From assembly GCA_012513515.1 (NCBI GenBank), contig JAAZCA010000036.1:43712-107711 (forward strand): 64,000 nucleotides of DNA, in the 5' to 3' direction. Made by a program: the position numbers and the translations under genes. Below, one piece after another: positions 42,958 to 51,825 of this stretch (positions are counted from its first letter, which is position 1; each line of letters opens with the position of its first letter). Origin of the DNA: Myxococcales bacterium (GTDB lineage Bacteria; UBA10199; 2-02-FULL-44-16; JAAZCA01). Under the pieces are notes generated by a model. It did no database searches and was not told the origin of the DNA. It saw only the letters and a list, made by a program, of their open reading frames with translations.

Positions 42958-43765
42958 GTTTCTCAGAAAAAATAAAGGGATTGCTGTTCCCGCTATAGCG
43001 GCCCTGGTCGCAGCTTTTTTGGCGATGGGACATATCGAACGAAAGGAGCGCGAGCTGCTGGGTTTTGCCGAACCTGTCGAAGTTATAACGGCTTCGGAGG
43101 ATATCAAGGCGGGGGATATGATATCGATCTCTGCGATAACCCGCGCTTCAGTTCCCAGAAAATTTCTCACCCCGCGTCCAATTTTCAATATTGTTGAAGC
43201 TGTGGGAAGGGTCGCGGCGGTGACAATACCCGAAGGGTCTCAGATATCGCAGACCTTTCTGCTGCCTGAAGGGGAGATTCCTCTCTCATCGATAATTCCG
43301 GACGGAATGCGCTTGGTCACACTCCCGCTGCCGGAGTCCTACGGCCAGATGTATATTTCAAGAGGGGATCGCGTCGATCTTATCGCTACTTTCGATCTCA
43401 AGGAAAACGGATCTGCAAAGGGAGCCTCGTTCCATCTCGTCGAGGGCGCATTGGTTGTTGCGGCCGGGGATAGAAATGATCATTCGGTTTCGCCACGTCC
43501 GAAACAAAAGGAGGCAGGGATGTTCGGTGGGATTAATGGCATCACTTCAGAAAGGGGAACGAAATCGATCTCGATAGCGGTTGCCCCGGGGGATGACAGC
43601 AAAATCTATTTTGCCTCCCACTTTGGAGAACTTTCTTTTTCCCTTCGGCCTATGGGCGATTCGGAGGATTTCGAAAGCTCCCCGGCCACCATAGAGTCAA
43701 TCGCAGGAAAGTTTCATGAATTGAATGAGAGGGGAGTCCGGTTTAAGGAATTTCGTGGGAGATGA
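42935..43765 (+). CDS. cpaB: CpaB/RcpC pilus assembly protein
   Basis: A 276-residue inner-membrane-anchored periplasmic protein. A membrane segment (about 13-33) is followed by a SAF domain (about 45-110, with VEVITASEDIKAGDMIS and AAVTIPEGSQIS) and a second conserved stretch GDRVDLIATFDLKENG. It links the secretin to the inner membrane machinery. The start is either 42935 or the next ATG at 42950; the frame overlaps the previous gene in both cases. Confidence 0.85.
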   Translation: MKISAMIEFLRKNKGIAVPAIAALVAAFLAMGHIERKERELLGFAEPVEVITASEDIKAGDMISISAITRASVPRKFLTPRPIFNIVEAVGRVAAVTIPEGSQISQTFLLPEGEIPLSSIIPDGMRLVTLPLPESYGQMYISRGDRVDLIATFDLKENGSAKGASFHLVEGALVVAAGDRNDHSVSPRPKQKEAGMFGGINGITSERGTKSISIAVAPGDDSKIYFASHFGELSFSLRPMGDSEDFESSPATIESIAGKFHELNERGVRFKEFRGR

Positions 43766-43766
43766 G

Positions 43767-45281
43767 ATGCATAGGCGGTTTAAAATTTTTATTACGTTGT
43801 TCCTCATCGGTTTCGGGTTATCATCGGAAGCTGGAGTTTCCGATGCTTCCGATCTGCCGGAGATCATGACCCTCGTCAGGGGACAATCCAGGACCATGAA
43901 TCTTGAATATGAGGTCGGCGACGTAGCGATAGCCGACAACAGATGCTGCGACTTCCAGGTCTCAACCGATAGAAAAAACCTATATCTCTCGGCGAAGGAT
44001 CGAGGTGAGACCTCTTTGACTGTTTGGGATTCGTCAGGTGAGAAACGCGACGAGTTCAGGATCAGAGTCGTTGTAAGTACTCTGAAAGATATCCTGGATG
44101 CCGCTACCGAGAGATTCGGCTCCCTTGATGGAGTCAGGATTGAGATCAGAAATGGCAGGGTTGAGATAGAGGGAGAGGTGGCTGATCCTCGTGAGTTTAG
44201 AGAAATAGAGTCGTTTTCATCACGCGATTCGAACGTAAAAAATTCCACGCGGTTGTCTGAAAAATTGATAGGCAGGAGGGCTCAGCTGATCGAGGAGAGC
44301 ATAGGGATCCATGGAGTTAGGGCGCGCCCGATGAGGGACAAGATACTTCTCGAGGGGGTTATCTATGGCGAAGCGGATCGAAAGAAGGCCCTTGAGATAG
44401 CATCCCTTTACTCCGATGAAATTGTGGATCTCCTGGAGGTGAGGGATGTCGGGCGCAGGATCGGCGATGGCGAGTTGGTCGAGCTGGAATTTCACATGAT
44501 GGAGGTTAAGAAGGGGGCCCTGCGCGAACTTGGGCTTAGCTGGGCTCCGGGCGCCGTACCAAGTGGTGGCTCTGGCAACGGTTCGTTTGGCGGGGATGGA
44601 ATTCTTTCCTCGATAGGTGATCTGGGAAGGTCGGTTTTGGGTTTTGTCTTTCAGTTTATACCGAAACTCAAGAGCATACGCGAGCGCGGCGAGGGAAGGG
44701 TTCTCGAAAATTCATCGGTGGTTATAAAAAGCGGCGATGCGGGAGAAATATTCAGCGGCTCCGAAATTCCTTTCTATAGGGATGACGAGGTCGGTTTTAA
44801 AAAGGTCGGAATAGAAATAAAGGCTGAGCCGGTTGTCATTGGAGATTCTGTAGACATAAAGCTCAAGACGACTCTTTCCTCACCTTCTCCCGATATCAGG
44901 GGCGCGGTGGATACTCATACCATATCCACGACCGCGCTTTGTCCGCTGGGATATAGCGTGGTGATAGGAAATATAATCCGCAATGTCGATGTTAAGATGA
45001 AAAATCGAGTGCCTCGCGGAATAGACACAAGCTCGGCTCTGTTTACATTGTTTCTTTCGAGCGATTTTCAATCCAATCGCTCTGAGTTCGTTGTGTTCAT
45101 CACGCCCAAAAAGGTCAGAGTTCCGTCTCCCGGCGCCGTTAAGCTTGCTGAATTTCTTTCACTAGAAGAAAAAATAAATTCCGACGCAGAAGGTAAAAGA
45201 GGTATCCCGGAGAAATCTGCCTCAGCAAAAAAAAGGAATCATAAACAGCGGGGTGCGCGCAGGGCAAGGGGGCATAGGTGA
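43767..45281 (+). CDS. cpaC: CpaC/RcpA outer-membrane secretin
   Basis: A 504-residue secretin with a signal peptide (about 1-24). An N-terminal pilus-specific region (about 30-110, with LVRGQSRTMNLEYEVGDVAIAD) is followed by a BON-like stretch and the secretin domain (about 260-470). The secretin part shows GSEIPFYRDDEVGFKKVGIEIKAEPVV, then EFVVFITPKKV. GGGAGATGAG precedes the ATG, which lies one base after the cpaB stop. The C-terminal ~35 residues are very basic. It should form the pilus pore. Confidence 0.9.
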   Translation: MHRRFKIFITLFLIGFGLSSEAGVSDASDLPEIMTLVRGQSRTMNLEYEVGDVAIADNRCCDFQVSTDRKNLYLSAKDRGETSLTVWDSSGEKRDEFRIRVVVSTLKDILDAATERFGSLDGVRIEIRNGRVEIEGEVADPREFREIESFSSRDSNVKNSTRLSEKLIGRRAQLIEESIGIHGVRARPMRDKILLEGVIYGEADRKKALEIASLYSDEIVDLLEVRDVGRRIGDGELVELEFHMMEVKKGALRELGLSWAPGAVPSGGSGNGSFGGDGILSSIGDLGRSVLGFVFQFIPKLKSIRERGEGRVLENSSVVIKSGDAGEIFSGSEIPFYRDDEVGFKKVGIEIKAEPVVIGDSVDIKLKTTLSSPSPDIRGAVDTHTISTTALCPLGYSVVIGNIIRNVDVKMKNRVPRGIDTSSALFTLFLSSDFQSNRSEFVVFITPKKVRVPSPGAVKLAEFLSLEEKINSDAEGKRGIPEKSASAKKRNHKQRGARRARGHR

Positions 45282-46999
45282 GGATCGTGGCGGTTTCAGG
45301 GATCGAAGAGGGCAGGGATCTTGCGGATTCGATTTCATCTGTCGATTCCGGCATGCGGGCGGAGAAGATCGGCTACATAGTCCTTATTTCTGAATGTGGT
45401 TTGAAGCATGGGCTGGCGTCCTATGAGGAATATAATCGTCTGTTCGATGAGTTCGATTCCAATTCGTTCAAAAATTATGTGAGGGCTAAGGGAGTATGCG
45501 GCCAGGCTCTGGTCGTTGGTGAAAATGAAATTTCGGAATCGGTTTTTTTCGCCATCGGCGAAGCCTACGATCTAATGATTTTGGATAGACGATATCCATG
45601 GAGCGGTAAAATGCCAGGAAATATTCCCATCCCTCTTGTTTATTTTCTCGGGGCCTGTGAAAGGGCCGAAGTCTCCCGGATGTGTAGGAATGCGGCTAAA
45701 GAAATCGGCTCATCTTCACCCTTCGTGCCGGTCGGTTTTGCCATGCGAAGCCACGACCTTCATTCATCGGTCGTGATCGCGAGAAGGTCGGAATTGGCTT
45801 TCATAGGATCTTTTGACGATCCTTCGATTGTGGCGCGGAGGCTATTCGACCATTCAGCTCTTTACGAATCATGCGTGCGTGTAGGCGAAGTCCTTGGTTA
45901 TGAAAGTTCTCAAAAACCTCCATCTTTGCCACGGCCATCGTCACCAGCCGCGGTTATAAATTCCGAACTTTGCGCCACGGATCTCTTGGGATGTCAGGCA
46001 ATATCAGACCTTCTCGGCGACGAAGATGTCACCGAGATAATGGTGAACGGATATGATCGGATATATGTCGAAAAATCAGGAATAATATCGAAGGAAAATT
46101 GTTCATTTGAAAGCTCTGAGGCCCTTCTCTCTTCCATCGAGAGGCTTATATCGTATTCAAACAGAAGGATAGACGAGCTTCATCCCATGGCGGACGCCCG
46201 CCTATCGGATGGATCCAGAATAAATGCGGCGATTCCACCCATATCGATAGATGGTCCGGTCATGACCATCAGAAAGTTCAGACGAGATGTCGCTTCAGCG
46301 AAAGACATAGTGGAGGGCGGTACGATTTCCGCGGATGCTATGGAATTTCTCATGAAATGCGTGGCCAGCCGAGGCAGTATCCTCATATCCGGGGGAACCG
46401 GCTCTGGTAAAACTACGCTGCTGGGCATACTCGGCTCTGCCATACCTTCATCCGAACGCATTATCACAATAGAAGATGCCGCTGAGCTTTCACTAAAGAC
46501 GGATCATGTGGTCAGGTTTGAATCGCGTCCGCCTAACATAGAGGGACGCGGAGAGATATCCATCAGGGACCTTCTGAAAAACGCGCTGCGAATGCGGCCG
46601 GACAGGATAATAATAGGTGAATGCCGCGGAGCGGAGGCGGTCGACATGCTGCAGGCGATGAACACCGGCCACGAAGGTTCTCTTGCGACGATCCACGCAA
46701 ATTCTCCGAAGGATGCGCTCTCCAGGCTTGAGACCATGGTCCTTATGGCGAAGGTGGAAATTCCGATATTGGCAATAAGGGAGCAGATAGCCAGGGCGAT
46801 AGATTTCGTCGTTCAGGTAGTCAGATTTGCCGACGGAAGGAGGAGAGTTGTGAGTATTTCAGAAATAACAGGAATAGATTCTGGCGTTATAGGCATGCAG
46901 AGTTTGTACGAATACAGAAAGAAGGGTGATCTCCTCTTTTCCACAGGTATGCGCGCATCTTTTTTTGACTCAGGCGATACTGCGGGAGAATTTTTATGA
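45278..46999 (+). CDS. cpaF: CpaF-type pilus ATPase with a novel N-terminal extension
   Basis: A 573-residue secretion ATPase (also called TadA of the pilus). The C-terminal ~340 residues are ordinary CpaF: EIMVNGYDRIYVEKSG, the Walker A GGTGSGKTTLLGIL near 375, the Asp box and HANSPKDALSRLE. About 220 residues precede it that match no CpaF that I know, starting RIVAVSGIEEGRDLADSI. This looks like a degenerate Rossmann or receiver-type domain. The GTG start overlaps the secretin stop by 4 bp, so it is not a false upstream extension. It powers pilin polymerisation on the inner membrane. Confidence 0.9.
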   Translation: MRIVAVSGIEEGRDLADSISSVDSGMRAEKIGYIVLISECGLKHGLASYEEYNRLFDEFDSNSFKNYVRAKGVCGQALVVGENEISESVFFAIGEAYDLMILDRRYPWSGKMPGNIPIPLVYFLGACERAEVSRMCRNAAKEIGSSSPFVPVGFAMRSHDLHSSVVIARRSELAFIGSFDDPSIVARRLFDHSALYESCVRVGEVLGYESSQKPPSLPRPSSPAAVINSELCATDLLGCQAISDLLGDEDVTEIMVNGYDRIYVEKSGIISKENCSFESSEALLSSIERLISYSNRRIDELHPMADARLSDGSRINAAIPPISIDGPVMTIRKFRRDVASAKDIVEGGTISADAMEFLMKCVASRGSILISGGTGSGKTTLLGILGSAIPSSERIITIEDAAELSLKTDHVVRFESRPPNIEGRGEISIRDLLKNALRMRPDRIIIGECRGAEAVDMLQAMNTGHEGSLATIHANSPKDALSRLETMVLMAKVEIPILAIREQIARAIDFVVQVVRFADGRRRVVSISEITGIDSGVIGMQSLYEYRKKGDLLFSTGMRASFFDSGDTAGEFL

Positions 47000-47664
47000 C
47001 CGGATTCATAGTAGCCGTGCTTCTCTTTGGATCTGTCTTTGTATTATTTTCGAATCTCTCATTAAAATCGATTTTAGATGAACTCAGGAGGCGTATCGGT
47101 GCGTTCTTTTTTTCAAGGAGGATGAAGAAGTGCAGAGACCAGATTTCTACAGCGCTGGCTGTAGTGGCCAATTCGCTACGCGCAGGGATCTCGCTGCAAC
47201 AGTCGATAAAATCGGCTTCCGATGAAATTTCGGCCCCTCTCGGAGAAGAGCTGGCCGCCTTAACTTCCGATGTCGAGAGCGGCGTCTCGATAGAGCGCGC
47301 AGCGGATAAAATGGCTCAAAGGGTCGCTTGCGAGGAGGCGATTTTATTCGCGCAATCGATTTCGGCGCTTCGCAGATGCGGTGGCGATATGATTGCGGCT
47401 CTGGATATCGTCATGGCGATATCGGCTGAGAGAAAACGCCTTTCAGATAAGATCAAGACCTGCGGTGCTCAAGCGCGTTTCCAGATGTGGACGCTTGCTG
47501 CAATGCCATGGTTTCTCGTCGTGGCGCTGCATTTTGTATCTCCCGGATACGTCTCTCCGTTGATTCGAAGCAGGCTTGGAATTTTCTTGATCATGATAGC
47601 GTTGAGCCTCGAGGGGGTCGGTATTTTCTGGATACACCTGCTTTCAAAGAGGGCTCTTCGATGA
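46996..47664 (+). CDS. tadB: TadB pilus platform protein
   Basis: A 222-residue inner-membrane protein of the type II secretion F family. An N-terminal helix, a cytoplasmic T2SSF domain (about 55-165, with ALAVVANSLRAGISLQQSIKSA and LFAQSISALRRCGGDMIAAL), then two C-terminal helices. It is the partner of TadC and CpaF. The ATG overlaps the cpaF stop by 4 bp. Confidence 0.88.
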   Translation: MTGFIVAVLLFGSVFVLFSNLSLKSILDELRRRIGAFFFSRRMKKCRDQISTALAVVANSLRAGISLQQSIKSASDEISAPLGEELAALTSDVESGVSIERAADKMAQRVACEEAILFAQSISALRRCGGDMIAALDIVMAISAERKRLSDKIKTCGAQARFQMWTLAAMPWFLVVALHFVSPGYVSPLIRSRLGIFLIMIALSLEGVGIFWIHLLSKRALR

Positions 47665-48209
47665 GTATCTCCCGTCTTTTTATGATTTTTGTGGCGGCGT
47701 GCATGTTCGAATCAACTCCTTTTTCCGCTTACGCACATCAAGGTCGGTATCTCGTCGCATATTCCTTCGATGAGAAAGGTGCGCGCGTGATTGATAGAAA
47801 AATAATAAGGAAGATCGATTGTGTTTCGATGAAGGGAAAGATGAAAATAACGGCGCCAGAATTTGCGTCGGCTTTTGCATGTTCCGCCATATCCAGCGGC
47901 GGAATAGTGCTGGCCGATGTTGAGGGGGAACTCTTTTCTATTTCCGTTAGGTTGGGAGCTTTGGATGACAGATGCGCGGAATGTCGTAATTTATCCGTCG
48001 AGTCTTTCATCGATACTGGAGCTTCATCGCCTCCAGAGGAACTCGTGTGCAGAAATTTTTCAGGCAGCGGCAAGGTCCTGCTTGATAAAAAGGGAAATGC
48101 TACCGCGGGCGTGGCTGAGATCAAATTTAAAAATAATTGTGAAGGATTGTTTAAGCGGCGGGATTCAGATGAATCAATTTTCGATATGGCGTGGGCGTAT
48201 TTGGGGTAA
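47661..48209 (+). CDS. Exported protein in the Tad operon
   Basis: A 182-residue protein between tadB and tadC with a signal peptide (about 1-24, ending AYA). Cys pairs (CVSMKG, CAECRNL, CRNFSG, NCEG) suggest disulfides in the periplasm. I recognise no family. The start overlaps the tadB stop by 4 bp (ATGA). The open frame upstream lies inside tadB. Confidence 0.7.
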   Translation: MSISRLFMIFVAACMFESTPFSAYAHQGRYLVAYSFDEKGARVIDRKIIRKIDCVSMKGKMKITAPEFASAFACSAISSGGIVLADVEGELFSISVRLGALDDRCAECRNLSVESFIDTGASSPPEELVCRNFSGSGKVLLDKKGNATAGVAEIKFKNNCEGLFKRRDSDESIFDMAWAYLG

Positions 48210-48217
48210 TAATTTTT

Positions 48218-49102
48218 ATGGAAAAATATATCTCATCGGCAATAGCGGGGTTTTTGGCATTCAATATGGTTCCACCCCTGATACGCAGAATAAACTCGTT
48301 TATGCTGGGGATGGATGCGGCTGCGGAGCGAGAGCGTTCTCCGCTGCTTAAATTTTTACTTCCGGTGGCATCTTTTGCCTCTGCCCTAGTGGGGGATTGG
48401 AAATTTTTCAAGAACGACAAATATGAAAGAGACTTTGTCATTTCAGGCCTTTGCATGCGGACCGACTTGAAATCATTCGCGCTTATGCATGCTCTTGTAT
48501 TTCCGGTGGCAGGGGCTCTTTGTTCGATTCTCTGTTTTTCCTTCGGGATTCCAACCATCGTCATCGGATTAGCCGCAGGGAGGTTTTTAGGGCATGCATG
48601 GATTTCTGCGATGATCAGGGAAAGGGCGCGATCGATAGAAAGGGATCTCCCATTTTTGCTCGATCTTATGAGTATATCGATAAGCGCGGGGAGCGATTCC
48701 ATACAGTCGATGATAAGGATATCTTCAAGGCTTGGAGAGGGTCCTCTCAAAGAATTTATTTCGGAAGCTGCGCGGAAGATGGCGTCAGGTAAATCCAGGA
48801 GAGAGGTTATGTCAGAGATGGCGGCCAAAAGCCCATCTCCAGAACTTGCATCTTTCGCATCGCTGTTGGTCAACGCGGAGAGGCTTGGGGTCGGCGTCAG
48901 CAAATTTCTCCGCTCTCAGGGCGCGAGCATGAGAAGCTCCCGCCTTATGGAACTTGAAAGGCGCGGTATGGTTGCGTCGCAGATGATGGTTATTCCAATA
49001 GTCATGCTGATAATGCCGGCAACCTTCATCGTATTGTTCGGGCCTGTGATCGTGCGTTTTGCCAGCGGAGGAGTAGCGGCGGTGATGGGAGGTGTTATTT
49101 GA
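48218..49102 (+). CDS. tadC: TadC pilus platform protein
   Basis: A 294-residue T2SSF-family inner-membrane protein, the second platform subunit. It shows DLMSISISAGSDSIQSMIRIS and ELASFASLLVNAERLGVGVSKFL, the two halves of the T2SSF domain, and C-terminal helices (MVIPIVMLIMPATFIVLFGP). The ATG at 48218 was chosen. A GTG at 48191 overlapping the previous gene is possible. The stop overlaps the next start, a TTG. Confidence 0.88.
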   Translation: MEKYISSAIAGFLAFNMVPPLIRRINSFMLGMDAAAERERSPLLKFLLPVASFASALVGDWKFFKNDKYERDFVISGLCMRTDLKSFALMHALVFPVAGALCSILCFSFGIPTIVIGLAAGRFLGHAWISAMIRERARSIERDLPFLLDLMSISISAGSDSIQSMIRISSRLGEGPLKEFISEAARKMASGKSRREVMSEMAAKSPSPELASFASLLVNAERLGVGVSKFLRSQGASMRSSRLMELERRGMVASQMMVIPIVMLIMPATFIVLFGPVIVRFASGGVAAVMGGVI

Positions 49103-49527
49103 ATCTGTTCTATTTTACAGGCTGGGTCCTCTCCGTTTGTGCAGCTTTTTTTCTTTTCGTGCTCCCGGCTATCGCAGGCAGGGAATCGAGTTTGCATGAA
49201 CGCAGTAGCGATTTGGAAATTTCAAAGGCGCTTCTTGATCTTTTTGTCGCAACAGATGGGAAGGGCGCCATCCTCATCGGCGAGTCAATGAACGTGATCC
49301 TTAGCAGTGAAAGGGCGAACTCCCATTTCGCTTCTGTGGACAGCCAGACAGGGGGGCTTTCTACGGAGTTTAAGAGAGAGTATCTGACCGCTCTCCACAT
49401 GCTCAAGGAGAACGGCAGCGCTTCTTGGAGGTCGCCTCGAAAAGGCGGCGAATTGTTTTTTTCAGCCCGTCTGCTGTGCGATCGTGTAACGCTGGTGAGA
49501 TGTTCCGATGAAGTCTTTGAATCTTAA
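49099..49527 (+). CDS. Hypothetical membrane-anchored protein in the Tad operon
   Basis: A 142-residue protein with an N-terminal membrane helix (about 5-27) and a periplasmic or cytoplasmic mixed domain. The start is a TTG preceded by GGGAGGTG, overlapping the tadC stop (TTGA). I do not recognise a family. A Cys pair is found at the C-terminus. Confidence 0.6.
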   Translation: MNLFYFTGWVLSVCAAFFLFVLPAIAGRESSLHERSSDLEISKALLDLFVATDGKGAILIGESMNVILSSERANSHFASVDSQTGGLSTEFKREYLTALHMLKENGSASWRSPRKGGELFFSARLLCDRVTLVRCSDEVFES

Positions 49528-49954
49528 GAAAGGAGCTCCTTCTGTGAGCAGAAGAGTTTTTGTCTGGTTTCTCCTTGTCGTTGGGGTCGTTTTTCTGTTC
49601 ATCGGAAACTTTAAGTTCGACAGGAAATCTGAAATCGTGGCTCTTCAGAAAAAAGATTTGGAGGATATGAATGTGCCTGAAACATCACAGGAAATTTCCA
49701 GACTCCTCAAGCTCGAAGCGGTTCGCCGTGTCCAGCTTGGTGATTTCATCTCCGCTGCCGCAATTTGCAGGCGTTCCGCTTTTTTGGATCCAGAGAGCGG
49801 TAATTGTCAGGAATATCTTTTGAAAAGAGTCGATAAAAAAATGGCCGGATTAAAGTCGGCGGTAATTTCACTGGAGGCGTCGGGGTTTCCCGGTGAAGCT
49901 TCGCTGATGGCGCGAAGCGCGGAGAGAATCGAAAGGATGGAGGTGCCGGAGTGA
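49508..49954 (+). CDS. Membrane-anchored protein with a TPR-like region (Tad operon)
   Basis: A 148-residue protein with a membrane helix (about 16-34) and a helical periplasmic part. The repeat-like segment RRVQLGDFISAAAICRRSAFLDPESGNCQEYL resembles a single TPR unit, as in the TadD family. It overlaps the previous gene by 20 bp and the next one by 4 bp. Confidence 0.6.
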   Translation: MKSLNLKKGAPSVSRRVFVWFLLVVGVVFLFIGNFKFDRKSEIVALQKKDLEDMNVPETSQEISRLLKLEAVRRVQLGDFISAAAICRRSAFLDPESGNCQEYLLKRVDKKMAGLKSAVISLEASGFPGEASLMARSAERIERMEVPE

Positions 49955-50751
49955 GGTCTCTTATTTTGAGCTCCGTTTTTTTTATTTTTATAGCTTCGGC
50001 TATTTCGTGCTCAGGGGCGGGAAGAGTAGGGGAGGGAATCGCTATCGTGGATGAGGAGTCAGCCGCGGGCGAAATCCCCGCGGGGTTTCTGAAGGATATC
50101 AGAGGGCACATATCTAAGGGGGATTTCGTACAAGCCAGGGCTTCTGTGCTTGAGGCCCTCGAACTTTTTGGGTCAAACCCGAGCATCGTCAAGCTTATGG
50201 AGTATATTCAAAAGCAATTTGAGCGGCAGAAAGATGTAGATGCCAAGAACTCGGCGAAACTTTCGGCGGTTTCATCCTATGTCGATGCAATTCTTTCCTA
50301 CGAGTCGGGGGAAAATGAAAAGTCTCTTCGGGAGATCGAAACTTCCCTTTCCGATCTCAAAAAGTTTGCCGCGGAGCCTCCCATTCTAAAGAGCGTTTTG
50401 CGCGCAAAGGGTTTCGTGAGCGGGTTAGTAGGGGAGTCGTGTCTTGCCTTGGCCGCAGAAATTCAACAAAAAATACGAGAGGCATCAGGCATGGAGGACC
50501 CTATGGCGATGCTGTCGGCGCTTCACGATGCGTGGTATCATCCTGAGCTGTGCGAAAGGGAGAGGGGGCGAGTTTTTTCTGCAGTCGAAGCGGAGCTTGC
50601 AGAGCAGATGAGCCTCTTTCAGGAAGAGGAAAAATTTTTCGGATGCTCCAAGCAAATTCCTTTCTATAAGGTGCTATGCCAGAAGTTTCCGGATGCGATA
50701 TCGTGCCGGGATGCAGAGTCGAGGATTGAAAGGTGTTCAAAGGAATACTGA
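49951..50751 (+). CDS. Lipoprotein with TPR-like helices (Tad operon)
   Basis: A 266-residue lipoprotein. The signal peptide ends ASAISC with Cys near 20. The body is helical with TPR-like patterns (GDFVQARASVLEALELFGSNPSIVKLM) and a C-terminal region with several Cys. It starts with GTG overlapping the previous stop. It may be the pilotin/TadD-like partner of the secretin, but this is inference from position. Confidence 0.6.
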   Translation: MRSLILSSVFFIFIASAISCSGAGRVGEGIAIVDEESAAGEIPAGFLKDIRGHISKGDFVQARASVLEALELFGSNPSIVKLMEYIQKQFERQKDVDAKNSAKLSAVSSYVDAILSYESGENEKSLREIETSLSDLKKFAAEPPILKSVLRAKGFVSGLVGESCLALAAEIQQKIREASGMEDPMAMLSALHDAWYHPELCERERGRVFSAVEAELAEQMSLFQEEEKFFGCSKQIPFYKVLCQKFPDAISCRDAESRIERCSKEY

Positions 50752-51374
50752 TTTTAATTTACGCTCTTGTATCGTTGTGCCCGTTTGGCCTCTATGCCGA
50801 AGTATGTATGTCCGGCGAATCAGCCTCGGAGATCGGAGCAGGTCTTGATGTAGATTTTATGGACTTTGAACTTTGTTCTGGCGACGGCGTTATTTTTAAA
50901 GACAAGGGCGTTTCGATCGAAGTTGACTGCCATAGGAAGCCCAAAAATAATTTCAAGAAGGGATGGATATATATATCATCTCCTGATGGTGGTTTTCACG
51001 CCAGATGCGGAAATAGATCGAGCGAGCCCTCTTCATTCTACTTCAGATGTCGTGATCTCCTCAGACGATTTTCCAACGAAGGTATCTCGAGCCCGGCGCG
51101 ATGCTCCAATGAAGATGCGATGTATTTAAACGAAACCGCATCCCGTTTGCTGTCTGAAGGGGATTTCTCTTCCGCGGAAGCGTTTTCACGCCGTGGAATC
51201 GCTGCGGATTCTAAATATCTCCTGAATTATCTTGTTTTGGGGAGATCTCTTTTGGCTAAGGGGATTCGCGAGGACGAAGTCATCTCCGAGCTTATAAGTC
51301 TGGGATCGAAGGCCCCCCACAGCGCAGATGTAGAAGCGATGCTTTCAAAGCTGTCGAGAATGGAACTCAGATGA
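50733..51374 (+). CDS. Exported protein with a TPR-like end (last gene of the Tad operon)
   Basis: A 213-residue protein with a signal peptide (about 1-22, ending YAEVC). An N-terminal Cys-rich part is followed by helices with a TPR pattern (ASRLLSEGDFSSAEAFSRRGIAADSKYLLNYLVLGRSLL), as in TadD. The GTG start lies inside the end of the previous gene. No family is certain. It is the last gene before the dispersed repeat. Confidence 0.6.
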   Translation: MFKGILILIYALVSLCPFGLYAEVCMSGESASEIGAGLDVDFMDFELCSGDGVIFKDKGVSIEVDCHRKPKNNFKKGWIYISSPDGGFHARCGNRSSEPSSFYFRCRDLLRRFSNEGISSPARCSNEDAMYLNETASRLLSEGDFSSAEAFSRRGIAADSKYLLNYLVLGRSLLAKGIREDEVISELISLGSKAPHSADVEAMLSKLSRMELR

Positions 51375-51825
51375 GAGACTCTTTAGGAACCTCTGAAAAG
51401 CTAGCTGTAACAATAACTTCGACCATGGACAATTGACCATCGACCAAAACATCAAGAAGCTAGAATCTAGAAGTGAGAAGCGAGATTTCTACAGGCGAAG
51501 CCTCTCGCTTCTAGCTTCTGTTTTTTCCAGTCACGGTCGTTGCTGGATCCCCGATAGAACCATTCGGGGATGACAATCACGCCGTCATTCCCGCATGCTG
51601 TAAGCCGCCGCTACCGCGGGGTTCCAACCGTTCACCAGTCACAAGTCACGAGTCACAAGTCACGGTCGTTGCGGGGATGACAAGCGCATAGCTTTTAGAG
51701 GTGCCCTGAATTTGCTGATTTTTCAGAGGTTACTATACTAGACAATGCGTGTGCCACTAAACTTATCCGACTGTCGTTCTTCCGAATGATTGAAAATTAT
51801 TATTTAATGTGCGAGTATCCGCCGC
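51375..51825. other. Gene-free stretch carrying an inverted-repeat element
   Basis: These 450 bases hold the left copy of the long inverted element (51402-51663), including a hairpin insertion that the right copy lacks. The last ~160 bases are plain, AT-rich and give no motif beyond the start of the Lys-rich protein gene. Confidence 0.6.
51402..51663. repeat. Left arm of a long inverted repeat
   Basis: The segment starting TAGCTGTAACAATAACTTCG is the reverse complement of 63792-64000, at better than 85 percent by eye. It contains GACAATTGACCATCGACC, the GTCATTCCCGCATG palindrome and a run of CAGTCAC/AAGTCAC repeats. About 53 bases here (GAAGCGAG facing CTCGCTTC, 51476-51528) are absent from the other copy. 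The two arms are 12.1 kb apart. Confidence 0.9.

Noticed and set aside
47487-47660. Longer form of the exported protein between tadB and tadC
   Set aside because: The upstream frame lies inside tadB; the ATG at 47661 overlaps the tadB stop and begins a proper signal peptide.
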